From contig NZ_CP029289.2 of the NCBI RefSeq assembly GCF_003201835.2, forward strand, positions 62,001-126,000: a DNA stretch of 64,000 nt. The letters are read 5' to 3'. A program made the position numbers and the translations under genes. Below, piece after piece: positions 34,741 through 43,519 of this stretch. Every line of letters begins with the position of its first letter. The stretch's first letter is position 1. This DNA comes from Acidianus brierleyi (GTDB taxonomy: Archaea > Thermoproteota > Thermoprotei_A > Sulfolobales > Sulfolobaceae). The notes beneath the pieces were generated by a model. It searched no databases and was not told where the DNA came from. It saw only the letters and a list, made by a program, of their open reading frames with translations.

Positions 34741-35478
34741 TAATTTAATTTCTTCTGGAATCTCTAGATCCTCTATTTTACCGTTAAATTGAAATAAATT
34801 CTCAATAAAAGGTAAAACAAATCCAGAATTTAATTTCGTTTCCTCTAATGCCTCCTTCAAATCTCTTTTACTTTTATCCAATTCTTCTGGATAAGGAGGA
34901 ACTAAATTTATTATTAGACCATATCCATTACCTAAATTATTTTGACTTTCTATTTTTTTAATGTAGTCTATAGTAGCTTTTATACTAGGCTCTGAAGGGT
35001 CAGTAACATAAATTCTTAATATTTTGACTTTTGGGAAATTTTTTAGAAAAATAGAAAGTTCATGTTTAACAATTTCATCATTAAAGTCAACTAAAGAAGG
35101 ATTATCTACAATATAAAAATCAAATTTCTTCTTCAAAATTTGACTATATAATTCTTCAACCTTGTTTAAGAGGACGGTATTCTTATGAATAATACTAACA
35201 TCAGTGAAAAATCTTGGGCCTTCTCCGTAAAACTTTATTACAGATATTTTACCATTATTATATTTTTTCTCCGCATAGAATTCTCCATGCTCTTTTCCCT
35301 CTATTATTGATTTTACTAATCCATCTCCTTCTAAACCTAATATTCTAGATGTCCAGCCTAATGGATCTCTATCAATTAATAATACTTTTTCACCCATTTC
35401 AGATAAAGCTTTAGATAGCAATAAAGAAATAGTAGATTTTCCAGAACCCCCCTTAACGCCAATAATAGATATTCTCAT
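34705..35478 (-). CDS. MinD/ParA-family ATPase
   Basis: This 257-residue protein has a deviant Walker A KGGSGKST (residues 9-16), a switch region VLLIDRDPLGWTSRIL, and FDFYIVDNPSLVDFND in place of the usual DxPPG Walker B. It shares the phrase NLVPPYPEEL with a second ATPase at 40186 (NMVPPFPEDL), so the two are paralogues. Such ATPases position cargo such as plasmids, chemosensory arrays or surface machinery. No ParB-like partner is adjacent; the 130-residue unknown protein upstream on the same strand is the likeliest companion. Confidence 0.85.
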   Translation of the reverse strand: MRISIIGVKGGSGKSTISLLLSKALSEMGEKVLLIDRDPLGWTSRILGLEGDGLVKSIIEGKEHGEFYAEKKYNNGKISVIKFYGEGPRFFTDVSIIHKNTVLLNKVEELYSQILKKKFDFYIVDNPSLVDFNDEIVKHELSIFLKNFPKVKILRIYVTDPSEPSIKATIDYIKKIESQNNLGNGYGLIINLVPPYPEELDKSKRDLKEALEETKLNSGFVLPFIENLFQFNGKIEDLEIPEEIKLLARQLKYLKGD

Positions 35479-35514
35479 TTTCCCGTTTTATGATGTTTAT
35501 ATATTTTAAAAAAA

Positions 35515-35907
35515 TTATGTTCCTTTTATTATTGAATCTAGATACTTCATTAAGCCAGATTCTACATGTTCAGTCCAAAGAATTTCTGGAACATCCACTG
35601 CTAGAAATAGTGGGCTTACTATTAATGCCTCTACTGCAGTAACCCCAAGATTTTGAATCCATTTGCCTATTCCTACATTCACTTTCAAATTCTCAGGTGT
35701 ATTTTCAAAAGTAAATGTTAATGCTCTGTCTGCAGCTATTAAATCCCTTAATATTCCAGCTTTTTGAGCCTGAACTATTGCTTTATTTCCTTCAACTTTT
35801 TGCTGTACTTTATATCCTTCATTTTGAAGATATTGAACAAATTGATTTATTATTTGATTAACATCTTGTTGGGAAGGATATTCTCTTTCTTTCTTAAATA
35901 TAGCCAT
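35515..35907 (-). CDS. Hypothetical protein, likely operon partner of the MinD/ParA ATPase
   Basis: This 130-residue protein is not recognised. It begins with a charged stretch (MAIFKKEREYPSQQDV), has a helix-strand pattern (QNEGYKVQQKVEGNKAIVQAQ), and a moderately hydrophobic C-terminal half (VTAVEALIVSPLFLAVDVPEI) that may touch the membrane. The middle part resembles generic DUF-type cystatin-like small domains, but no family can be named. It precedes the ATPase gene by 36 bases, in the same direction. Confidence 0.65.
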   Translation of the reverse strand: MAIFKKEREYPSQQDVNQIINQFVQYLQNEGYKVQQKVEGNKAIVQAQKAGILRDLIAADRALTFTFENTPENLKVNVGIGKWIQNLGVTAVEALIVSPLFLAVDVPEILWTEHVESGLMKYLDSIIKGT

Positions 35908-36002
35908 GTAGTGAATATTTCCTTATTCAATTTAAAGTTAGTGATTACGAAGAATATAATGCAATTGAAGGATTTAAATATTAAATTAGATAACTTAAAA
36001 AA

Positions 36003-36011
36003 GTTTATATA
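36003..36011 (+). promoter_or_regulatory. TATA box of the 51-residue gene
   Basis: GTTTATATA lies 25-26 bases upstream of the ATG at 36033, the ideal distance for a leaderless Sulfolobales transcript. It strengthens the case that the short frame is a real gene. Confidence 0.55.
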
Positions 36012-36032
36012 GTACTTTATCTAAAGCTATTT

Positions 36033-36188
36033 ATGCAAAAATATTTTACTATTTTAAAAACAAACCATTGTAAGACAAACTATGGTCTTTTTGAATGTAA
36101 AATTGAAGATGGAAAAGAAAATTGTAAACTTATAGCTTGTGTAGTTCCAAGAGAAAACGAAGAACTATCTCTATACACTAATATTTAA
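36033..36188 (+). CDS. Hypothetical 51-residue protein with four Cys
   Basis: The frame reads MQKYFTILKTNHCKTNYGLF at its start and ends ELSLYTNI. The four Cys residues (at about 13, 22, 31 and 36) and alternating strands suggest a small metal-binding or disulfide-stabilised fold. A TATA box at leaderless distance supports expression. It lies just to the right of the divergent ATPase operon and at the edge of a long gene-poor region. No family is recognised. Confidence 0.5.
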   Translation: MQKYFTILKTNHCKTNYGLFECKIEDGKENCKLIACVVPRENEELSLYTNI

Positions 36189-36933
36189 GTTGAAAATTGT
36201 TAAGACTATGTTTTTCAAGTTTATATTTTGAATCTTAATTGCAAAGTCGTTTTGAATTTGAAAATAATAATATATTATTGTACTTCTGTAAAATACTAAA
36301 TATTTTAATATAATATTTACATTTTCAATATATAAAGATTTTAGTAATTAGGTTGAGCTTCATAGAATTTATCATATGTTAATATCAATCCTTAGTTCTT
36401 GAGTTCAGTGAGTTGTAGGTAGTTATTCAACTCACCAAAGATATAGTCCTAACGTATACGTTCAGAATATCAAGAATGTGAGAAACTTGCATACCTATCG
36501 TTCTCTCATATCTCATAGGATAACAGAAACTCCAAACATTGTTCTATTAATTTCCTTATTACACTCTAATCTCCTTCCCGTCCATAACGGTAGATCCAAA
36601 ATCATATTACAAATATAAATTCAACACTAAACCTCATATTTTTTCTTCATAAGGAACATATTTCATTATACTCATAACCATGAGTAATAAGAATAAATAT
36701 ATTAAATAATCAATGTAAATAAAACGGATTCTATCATATACATCCCATCATTTTCTAATATTATAATAATATTCCTCAGTTAATCGTATAGAAATATAAA
36801 AGATCTAATACAATACTTAAAAATTTCTAAAAAATATTGCAGAGTTAATTATCTAATTTCATTAAATTCACATAAATAACTAATAACAAATAAAAATTAT
36901 TTTTATTAATCAGATTTTGAGTCTACCGCATGG

Positions 36934-36958
36934 TGGAGTCTTCCGCCCCTTTGAACCT
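36934..36958 (-). mobile_element. Solo left end of the IS605-type element
   Basis: Read on the minus strand, GGTTCAAAGGGGCGGAAG and the following ACTCCA match the left 25 bases of the elements at 10400 and 22457, with one G fewer. The hairpin beyond it is only partly preserved and no right end is nearby. It shows that the element has inserted at least three times in this window. Confidence 0.6.
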
Positions 36959-37121
36959 CCATAAAGATAAATTGTCAAGAAAACTATTATGTTATTTTAA
37001 TGTATCTAAATAAAAATAGAAAATTTTAAAGCAAGATACATCTAGAATGTTAATTTTTATATGTATAAAAAATTATAATGAGCCGAAGAGCTTATAAACT
37101 GTTTAAACATATATAAAAAAT

Positions 37122-37232
37122 ATGGTTAAACAAGATAAACTAGGGATTTATTTTGAGGAATGTGACAGTCTTAAAGGATTAGAAATTTGTAGAAGCTACA
37201 GTATAGGTAGTGACGTTAGGAGAAGACTATAG
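37122..37232 (+). CDS. Doubtful 36-residue ORF
   Basis: The frame starts MVKQDKLGIYFEECD and ends SDVRRRL. A TATA-like CATATATAAAA lies only about 10 bases before the ATG, too close for a leaderless start. The composition is protein-like, but the frame is short and lies in a region of element debris. It is listed for completeness. Confidence 0.2.
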   Translation: MVKQDKLGIYFEECDSLKGLEICRSYSIGSDVRRRL

Positions 37233-37782
37233 TTTGCAAAATATATATTTCTGCAATTTAACTCAAATTTTATGACTGACCGTAAATAGTTATGGCATAG
37301 GAAAATATTTCTGATTTACGATTAATATAATCATAAAGATCATGGTTGGAAAATATTTTCTATATGCTAGTTATTTTATAATTATATATTAACTTAGTTC
37401 CCAATTAAACTACATATTTGGAATTTTTAGTAGTTTAAGGATTTTCATGAAAAGAGTATTCCAGGATTATGAAAAGATAAATAATCAAGAATATTGAAGC
37501 AGTTCATAAAAATACATAGCAAATTAATAATTCCTTAGCTTAATTGAGAAGTAAAGATAATGAGAAACTTTAACAACTATAGACGTTAGAAAGCGACATT
37601 TGCTTATATATTTAATATCTGAACTCCATTATTTCAAATAATAGATTAAAAATTATATGATTTATTAGAACTAGATTAGCGGAAAATTCTCCTAACATTT
37701 TATCATACAGATATATAAACATAAACTAAATCAAATAAATATAAAAAATTATGGAATTAGTGGTAATGTATTAGTCTTTTAG

Positions 37783-38400
37783 TCAAGTTGGAGGTAATGG
37801 AACAGCAACTGTAGAAGTTACTACATTATCGCCAAAATATACCGTAAAAGTAGCTATAGATGAACTACTTGGAGATGGTAATGGAGTATTTGGTTGAATA
37901 AGTATTCCAATATAGTATGTACCACTGGTTAAGGTAATAACAGAAGATGGTGAGGAGACTGCAGATCCTGACGAAATAACTTTAAACTCACCGTTATACC
38001 CCCCAGTTGAGCTTTCTATAATTATCCATGCATTAGTTATCGGATTCGTAGTTGAAGTATATGAATATGAAACGTTAGTTATATACAAATTCAATGTTGA
38101 CGAGGCTGTTAAGGTAACCGCTTCATAGAAGTAGTCATAGGAGGAGTCTGTTATATTTATATCTGCAGTAAAAGAGTTAGCAGGAGTTGTAGTTACGTCA
38201 ATATAGTATCCTTTCCCGGAAGGTAAAGACACTACTCCATTTGGTCCTACACTTATGGTTAAAGGCGATGAAGTAGAGTATATATTTACTACTCCAGAAT
38301 AATAATAAATTACGTCTGCCGCTACAACTGGTACTATAGCTACGAGCACTAATATTGGAATTAAGATTCTTCTACTAATATTTAATTTCCTCATAATCAT
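37783..38400 (-). CDS. Secreted beta-rich surface protein
   Basis: This 205-residue protein has a classical (class I) signal peptide, with basic RKLNISRR, hydrophobic core ILIPILVLVAIVPVV and a cleavage site near VVAADV. The mature part is almost all Ser, Thr, Tyr, Val and Pro-rich beta strand, ending STVAVPLPPT. There is no membrane anchor. The make-up resembles donor-strand-exchange filament subunits such as Sulfolobus threads, but that is only an analogy. The ATG at 38400 (or 38394) follows a TATA-like ATTAAATATC. It is divergent from the next membrane-protein operon. Confidence 0.6.
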   Translation of the reverse strand: MIMRKLNISRRILIPILVLVAIVPVVAADVIYYYSGVVNIYSTSSPLTISVGPNGVVSLPSGKGYYIDVTTTPANSFTADINITDSSYDYFYEAVTLTASSTLNLYITNVSYSYTSTTNPITNAWIIIESSTGGYNGEFKVISSGSAVSSPSSVITLTSGTYYIGILIQPNTPLPSPSSSSIATFTVYFGDNVVTSTVAVPLPPT

Positions 38401-38511
38401 CTATATAAACCTTCTACATGATATTTAATAAGATTAGCTAGAAGATATAGCTTCTTATTTCTACTTTTCATACGAAAGAACTTTTTAATTAACATTTTTA
38501 TAAACAATTTT

Positions 38512-39288
38512 GTGGAGATTAATCTAAAGATATTCGTGGTCATTGTTATAATACTCTTAGTTATTGCAATGTTTTCAACCATATACGCAACTAAATTTAC
38601 AATAAAAAGCGGAAAATTTTATCCTCCTTACGCTAAAGTTATAGGCGCATTTACGTCTAACGGTAAAATTAATGTTGAAATAAAGATAGAGAACGAATCT
38701 TTTCCTATAAAAATAGAAGGAGGATATGTAAGTATACTTAATACTCACCAGAAGGAGAATATATCTCCAACTAATTTAACAATATTTAATGTTTCATTTC
38801 CCATAACTCGCGATTTAGCTTCTTTTTCAACTGTAAGTGTTAATGGAGTTATTCAAGGCATAATGAAAGGAAATAAGGTTTTTATTACATTTTCTTCGGT
38901 AGCTATTCTCCATATATCAATTTCGGTTACTATAATTAATTTTACATACAATAATTATACTGAGGATATTTATTTAAAGATTTTTAACCCTATAAATATA
39001 ACAATTTTTGGTATAAAATACCCTAGTATATCGAATGCAAATTTATCACAAAGTGTTGTTGGAGGATATTATTTTCCGTTAAATATAACTTTGCCTATAG
39101 GAGTTCATTACCTTAATATATCTCTCAATTTTAAAAAATATCCGAACAGCTTAATATATGATAGAAATCTATCTATAGGATACTATTATTACTTTTCCGG
39201 TTATCTTCTAACTAGATTATATTTCATACCTCCTCAAAATGATACATTTTATTTATATCATATAGAAGAGTTTAGTCCAATTAGATGA
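38512..39288 (+). CDS. Membrane-anchored extracellular protein
   Basis: This 258-residue protein has a single N-terminal helix (FVVIVIILLVIAMFS, about residues 8-22) and a large extracytoplasmic beta-rich domain with many N-x-S/T sites. Two segments (KVIGAFTSNGKINVEIKIEN and YLKIFNPINITIFGIKY) resemble the late-embryogenesis-like WHy/LEA14 strand pattern, at low certainty. The start is GTG at 38512. It is first in a three-gene rightward cluster with a polytopic protein and a MinD-like ATPase, so it may be the surface part of that assembly. Confidence 0.6.
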   Translation: MEINLKIFVVIVIILLVIAMFSTIYATKFTIKSGKFYPPYAKVIGAFTSNGKINVEIKIENESFPIKIEGGYVSILNTHQKENISPTNLTIFNVSFPITRDLASFSTVSVNGVIQGIMKGNKVFITFSSVAILHISISVTIINFTYNNYTEDIYLKIFNPINITIFGIKYPSISNANLSQSVVGGYYFPLNITLPIGVHYLNISLNFKKYPNSLIYDRNLSIGYYYYFSGYLLTRLYFIPPQNDTFYLYHIEEFSPIR

Positions 39289-39303
39289 TAGATTTAATAA
39301 TTT

Positions 39304-40167
39304 ATGTTTTTAAAGAAGACGTATATGGGAAAAGAATTAAAAATAAGACCAGAAATAGCGATATATTTATCTATAGTCTTGTTGATACTTTTTACTTGGG
39401 TATTTTATCCGATATGGAATTTGAAAAGCATCAATTATGCTCAATTCATAACTCCACTAGGCTTTAAGGTTTATTTCTTTAAGAATAGTTTTCTATTAAT
39501 ATCCCCATTAACAATAACAGCAATTGTCTTCATGATAATTTCAGCTATTATACCAATAATATGGAGATCAAGTAGGTATTCTCTATACGCTTCCTCATTT
39601 TCCTTATTTCTTAGCTTTATAATGATAATAAATTCCCTAATTTTCCAGCAAAGATATCTATTTTTTCATGGATATTCTGCTATACCTACAGTAACTGGAA
39701 CTTTTTACATACTTTTCCCATATAAAACTTACTTTTCTATACCTTTTTACCTTATTTTCGTAGCTATAGCAATTTCTACATTAAATTCAGTAAAGAGAGC
39801 TAGATGGATTCCATATAACAGGCTTACATTATTAGAAAAAATAAATTCTGACATTAATAATAAGGGTATAATAACTACTTTTTCTGAATGGTTTGAGAAA
39901 TTTGGTATATCTTATGCAAGTGAAAGCAATCTATTAAAAACTAAAGATTTGGTTCTCTCTACTGAAGATAAGAAGAGAAATTTATCTGTATTTTTCCCAA
40001 GTGGAGAGACAATAGTCTTCGGTAAGAAATACGTTCTTTATATTACAAAGGAAGGCGAAACAAAATATTTGAACATTAATGATGGAATTAAATTGGCTAT
40101 AGCTAAAGCAATAGAAAGAGCAGATGTAGAAAAAACCCAGATAAAAGAGGAAAAAACATATTTATGA
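39304..40167 (+). CDS. Polytopic membrane protein
   Basis: This 287-residue protein has about five transmembrane segments within residues 14-160, a long external loop between helices, and a soluble C-terminal cytoplasmic domain of about 110 residues ending KTQIKEEKTYL. The family is unknown. It starts 15 bases after its neighbour and is followed 18 bases later by the MinD-like ATPase, so the three genes are probably one operon and the cytoplasmic domain is a candidate ATPase partner. Confidence 0.65.
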   Translation: MFLKKTYMGKELKIRPEIAIYLSIVLLILFTWVFYPIWNLKSINYAQFITPLGFKVYFFKNSFLLISPLTITAIVFMIISAIIPIIWRSSRYSLYASSFSLFLSFIMIINSLIFQQRYLFFHGYSAIPTVTGTFYILFPYKTYFSIPFYLIFVAIAISTLNSVKRARWIPYNRLTLLEKINSDINNKGIITTFSEWFEKFGISYASESNLLKTKDLVLSTEDKKRNLSVFFPSGETIVFGKKYVLYITKEGETKYLNINDGIKLAIAKAIERADVEKTQIKEEKTYL

Positions 40168-40185
40168 AACAACTAATTTTGAAAG

Positions 40186-40785
40186 GTGCAAATAATAAAA
40201 GTGTCGAGCATTAAGGGAGGAGTAGGAAAATCTACAATCTCAGCTTATCTATCAAAATATCTTAGTAAAAGACATAAGGTATTATTAATTGATGCAGATC
40301 TCATAAAGTATTCAGGCTATATAGTAAAGGTCTTTGAAGGATTCTGGAGATTGAAAAGAAATTTAACAGTTTATGAGATCGAGGAGAATGATAACATTGA
40401 AAAAATTCTGAAAAATAATTATGAATATGCGGTAGTAGATTGTCCACCTTTTCCAGAAATTATTTGCAATAAAATAGATAGTAATATAGACATCTATGTA
40501 AGTGATATAACTTCATTAGATTTACTATTACAATATGTAACAAATAAAAAAATAAAAATTCTTGTCATTAATATGGTACCTCCTTTTCCAGAAGATCTTG
40601 AACAAATATCAGAAAAAATAAAAAATCTGGACTTCAATCTTAAAGTTGTTATTCCTTTTATACCTAAGATCTTTATGAGCAAATTTAGAGATATAGAAAA
40701 TAGCGAAATAGAAATAATAGAAAAAATGTCTAATAGAATAGAAAAAAACAGTTTTAATGGAGAAGTAATTTCACCATTAAGCTAG
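40186..40785 (+). CDS. MinD/ParA-family ATPase, paralogue of the gene at 34705
   Basis: This 199-residue protein has the deviant Walker A KGGVGKST (residues 10-17), VLLIDADL as switch I, and YAVVDCPPFPE as Walker B-like segment. It is short for the family and lacks a C-terminal amphipathic helix for membrane binding. It shares NMVPPFPEDL with the ATPase 5 kb to the left. The start is GTG at 40186. It closes an operon with two membrane proteins, fitting a role in placing or assembling a surface structure. It overlaps the convergent peptidase gene by nine bases. Confidence 0.8.
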   Translation: MQIIKVSSIKGGVGKSTISAYLSKYLSKRHKVLLIDADLIKYSGYIVKVFEGFWRLKRNLTVYEIEENDNIEKILKNNYEYAVVDCPPFPEIICNKIDSNIDIYVSDITSLDLLLQYVTNKKIKILVINMVPPFPEDLEQISEKIKNLDFNLKVVIPFIPKIFMSKFRDIENSEIEIIEKMSNRIEKNSFNGEVISPLS

Positions 40786-42234
40786 GTATTTGTCTTTTAG
40801 ATATTCCACAAAATAAGAAGGATTATAATCCTCATTGAATGCTCTATTAAGTAAAACCTTAGGTGAATATATTGAACCATAGTAACATATCTTATTTTTT
40901 AGAAAATCTCTAACACTATCAAAATCTCTTTCTTTTATCTTCTCCTTTAAAGTAGGGAAATTATGATATAACATTCCTGCAACAACGTTTCCTAAAGTAT
41001 ATGTAGGGAAATAACCAAAAGACGCTTGTGACCAATGTATATCTTGTAATGAACCTTCTGCGTCGTTCTTTGGCTGAATTCCTAAATATTTCTCCATAAA
41101 CTCGTTCCATATTGAAGGTATATCCTTAACATCAATTTCTCCAGCTATCAGCCTTTTTTCTATTTCATACCTTAAAGCAATATGAAAATTATATGTAACT
41201 TCATCAGCGTCTACTCTGATCAAACTAGGTCTTACTACATTGAAATATTTATAAATATCTTCCGAATCATATTTTTCCAAAAACTGAAGATTACTCTTCA
41301 AAATCGGATATATTACTGATACAAATTCTCTACTTCTACCTATTATATTTTCCCAAAATCTTGATTGCGATTCATGTATTCCAGAAGAAACCCCGCCCCC
41401 TACTGGAGTCATATCCAACGACTTATCTATTAATAGTTCATACATGGCATGTCCGCTTTCATGAATCACAGAAAACATAGTCTCCTTGAAATCTTTACCT
41501 TCATATCTTGTAGTTATCCTAACATCATCAGCAGAAATTTTAACTGTAAATGGATGAGGAGAGATATCAAGTCTAAATCTAGTTAACGGCATTCCTAGCA
41601 GTTTGATGATTTCTTCGTTTACTTTTTTCATTTCGTCTACATTATATTCTACATCTTCTAATTCATGTTTCTTAGGAAATTTATCATCATTCATAATTTT
41701 ATCTAAGATCTGTTTTAGCTCTGGAAGAAGATATGAAAAAATCTTATCAGCGTCACTAACTGTAAAGCCCTCTTCATATAGATCCAATAACGCATTATAT
41801 GGATGACCTTCATATCCCAGTTTTTCTGCTATTTTTCTTTCTAATTCCACTATTTTCGTTAAGTATGGCTCAAATTTGAGAAAATTGTTTTCTTTTCTAG
41901 CTTGTCTCCACACAATTTCGGCTTCTGAAGTTAGTCTGTTTAGCTCTTCATCTATTTCTTTAGGAACAGCTAAAAAATATTTTATTTCTCTACTTAAAAC
42001 TCTTTTAACTCCTTTACCAAAATCGTCAAGATCTTCGTCTCTTAGCTTTTCTACGTTTTCCTTAAGCTGCATTATCTTTTCTCTACGTAGTGTAGAAAGT
42101 TGAGCAAAGACCTCTCCTCTTGCTTTTGCTCCTTCTTGCGGCATGTATGTTTCTAAATCCCATCCTAAAAGACTTATGGCATAAGAAATACTCCAGGCTT
42201 TTCTATATTCGTTTAGAATCTCTTGCATAAACAT
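40777..42234 (-). CDS. M32-family carboxypeptidase (carboxypeptidase Taq)
   Basis: This 485-residue protein is a thermostable metallocarboxypeptidase. The zinc motif HESGH is at residues 258-262, and the family segments SPHPFT near 226, GIHESQSRFWEN and VRPSLIRVDADEVTYNFHI follow. It removes C-terminal residues from peptides in the cytoplasm, needing zinc or cobalt. Length matches the family. An ATG two codons in (42228) is an alternative start. It is a stand-alone gene. Confidence 0.93.
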   Translation of the reverse strand: MFMQEILNEYRKAWSISYAISLLGWDLETYMPQEGAKARGEVFAQLSTLRREKIMQLKENVEKLRDEDLDDFGKGVKRVLSREIKYFLAVPKEIDEELNRLTSEAEIVWRQARKENNFLKFEPYLTKIVELERKIAEKLGYEGHPYNALLDLYEEGFTVSDADKIFSYLLPELKQILDKIMNDDKFPKKHELEDVEYNVDEMKKVNEEIIKLLGMPLTRFRLDISPHPFTVKISADDVRITTRYEGKDFKETMFSVIHESGHAMYELLIDKSLDMTPVGGGVSSGIHESQSRFWENIIGRSREFVSVIYPILKSNLQFLEKYDSEDIYKYFNVVRPSLIRVDADEVTYNFHIALRYEIEKRLIAGEIDVKDIPSIWNEFMEKYLGIQPKNDAEGSLQDIHWSQASFGYFPTYTLGNVVAGMLYHNFPTLKEKIKERDFDSVRDFLKNKICYYGSIYSPKVLLNRAFNEDYNPSYFVEYLKDKYLA

Positions 42235-42305
42235 ACTTAAAATGAATGGTTATAATATTAGCTTCTAAAATTCTCATTATGAAGATTAAGTGAAAATGTA
42301 ATTCA

Positions 42306-42986
42306 TTAGATGGATATGCCATCAAATATGCGCTTAGTGTTCTCATCTGGAATTCCGTTCCACTTGTCTAGAAATATTACTGATGAAAGAGGCAATCGCT
42401 TATTCCAGCCTTTTTCTTCTAGCTCAGGCTTCTCTGGAAAATCTGTAACATAACCTAAATCTAAATAGGCTATAAGTTCTACATTAGATGGTATACCTAG
42501 AAGTGTTTTTATTACATTCTTGTCCATAAAGCTTACCCAGCCGACACCAATATTTTCAGCTCTAGCAGCTAGCCATAGATTTTCTATTGCTAATACAGTA
42601 CTGTAAATACAAGTTTCTGGTTGAGTTATTCTGCCTAAAACGTTTGGGCCACACTTATTAAGATCACATGTAACAGCAATGTTTATCGGAGTATCTAAAA
42701 TTCCTTCTATTTTTATGTTATCAAATAAGTTTCTTTTTTCATTATCAAGTATTTTCCTATATCTTTCTCTTTGTCTTACAACTTCTTCTTTCACCTTTTT
42801 TCGCAACTCATAATCTTTTATTATAATAAAATTCCAAGGTTGAGAAAAACCAACCGATGGTGCCAAATGAGCCGCAAATAAAATTCTACCTAATACGTCT
42901 AATGGAATTGGGTCTTTTTTAAAATAACTTCTTATATCTCTTCTACTTTTTATAGCGGTATATAATTCCATGGATAAGATATCCAT
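42306..42986 (-). CDS. bluB: BluB-like 5,6-dimethylbenzimidazole synthase / nitroreductase fold protein
   Basis: This 226-residue flavoprotein has AIKSRRDIRSYF at the start, HLAPSVGFSQPWNFIIIKD around residue 40, IEGILDTPINIAVTCDLNKC, and LGRITQPETCIYSTVLAIENLWLAAR near 140. The segments APSVGFSQPWNF, VTCD and NLWLAARAENIGVGWVS are those of BluB, which turns FMNH2 and O2 into the lower ligand of vitamin B12. The frame extends upstream to 43085, but the BluB domain begins at the ATG at 42986 (or 42971), near a TATA-like TTTTTATA. The symbol is by family; function in an archaeon is not proven. Confidence 0.75.
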   Translation of the reverse strand: MDILSMELYTAIKSRRDIRSYFKKDPIPLDVLGRILFAAHLAPSVGFSQPWNFIIIKDYELRKKVKEEVVRQRERYRKILDNEKRNLFDNIKIEGILDTPINIAVTCDLNKCGPNVLGRITQPETCIYSTVLAIENLWLAARAENIGVGWVSFMDKNVIKTLLGIPSNVELIAYLDLGYVTDFPEKPELEEKGWNKRLPLSSVIFLDKWNGIPDENTKRIFDGISI

Positions 42987-43246
42987 ATAAAAAGAAATTA
43001 ATTTTTCTATAGTATCAATGATTAATTTTTTCAATTTTACTAATAGTAAGTAAATTAATTCCAATAAAAATGATTTATAGTTCATTTAATATCCAAAAAT
43101 ACTAAAAGCGTATTAATAATTATTTTATATAACAATTAGTTAAGGACTAGATCCAATATACTCTTCAATTACTTATAGAGCGATTGAAGTTATAACATGA
43201 CCAATGAAAACAAAAAGTAAATTAATCCATTATTTTCACTTTCTCT

Positions 43247-43519
43247 ATGGAAACTGCAGTTGTGGTGGTTATTGGAATAGATAAACCTGGTATAGTGGCC
43301 GGAATTTCGAGTAAATTGGCCGAAAATAACATTAATATTATAGATATTTCTCAAACAGTTCTAAGAGGAGTTTTTTCAATGATTATGATAGTAGATATTT
43401 CTAAAAGTAAAGTAAATATAGGAAAGTTAAGGGAAGAATTAGAAGCTAAGGGAAAGGAACTAGGAGTCGACGTTCTTGTTTACCATGGAGAAGTTTTCCA
43501 ATATATGGAGAGGATATAA
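43247..43519 (+). CDS. ACT domain protein (UPF0237 type)
   Basis: This 90-residue protein is a single ACT domain: VVVVIGIDKPGIVAGISSKLAENNINIID at the N-terminus, then SMIMIVDISKSKVNIG. The pattern matches the UPF0237 family, which binds small ligands, usually amino acids. It ends exactly one base before the start of the UPF0210 gene, a pairing conserved in many bacteria and archaea, and probably senses a metabolite for that partner. Confidence 0.9.
   Translation: METAVVVVIGIDKPGIVAGISSKLAENNINIIDISQTVLRGVFSMIMIVDISKSKVNIGKLREELEAKGKELGVDVLVYHGEVFQYMERI

Larger units (their letters stand above)
36189..37782. other. 1.6-kb gene-poor, AT-rich region with element debris
   Basis: No frame above about 60 codons is convincing here. 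A hairpin GTGAGTTG/CAACTCAC occurs at about 36408-36437. Next to it, on the minus strand, is a short open piece (MRYERTIGMQVSHILDILN, about 36420-36510) that reads like protein and may be transposase debris. A solo end of the IS605-type element lies at 36934-36958. The region looks like an insertion-element graveyard. Confidence 0.5.

Noticed and set aside
37122..37232. The 36-codon frame as a firm gene
   Set aside because: The TATA-like sequence is too close to the ATG and the surroundings are element debris, so it was kept only as a doubtful feature.
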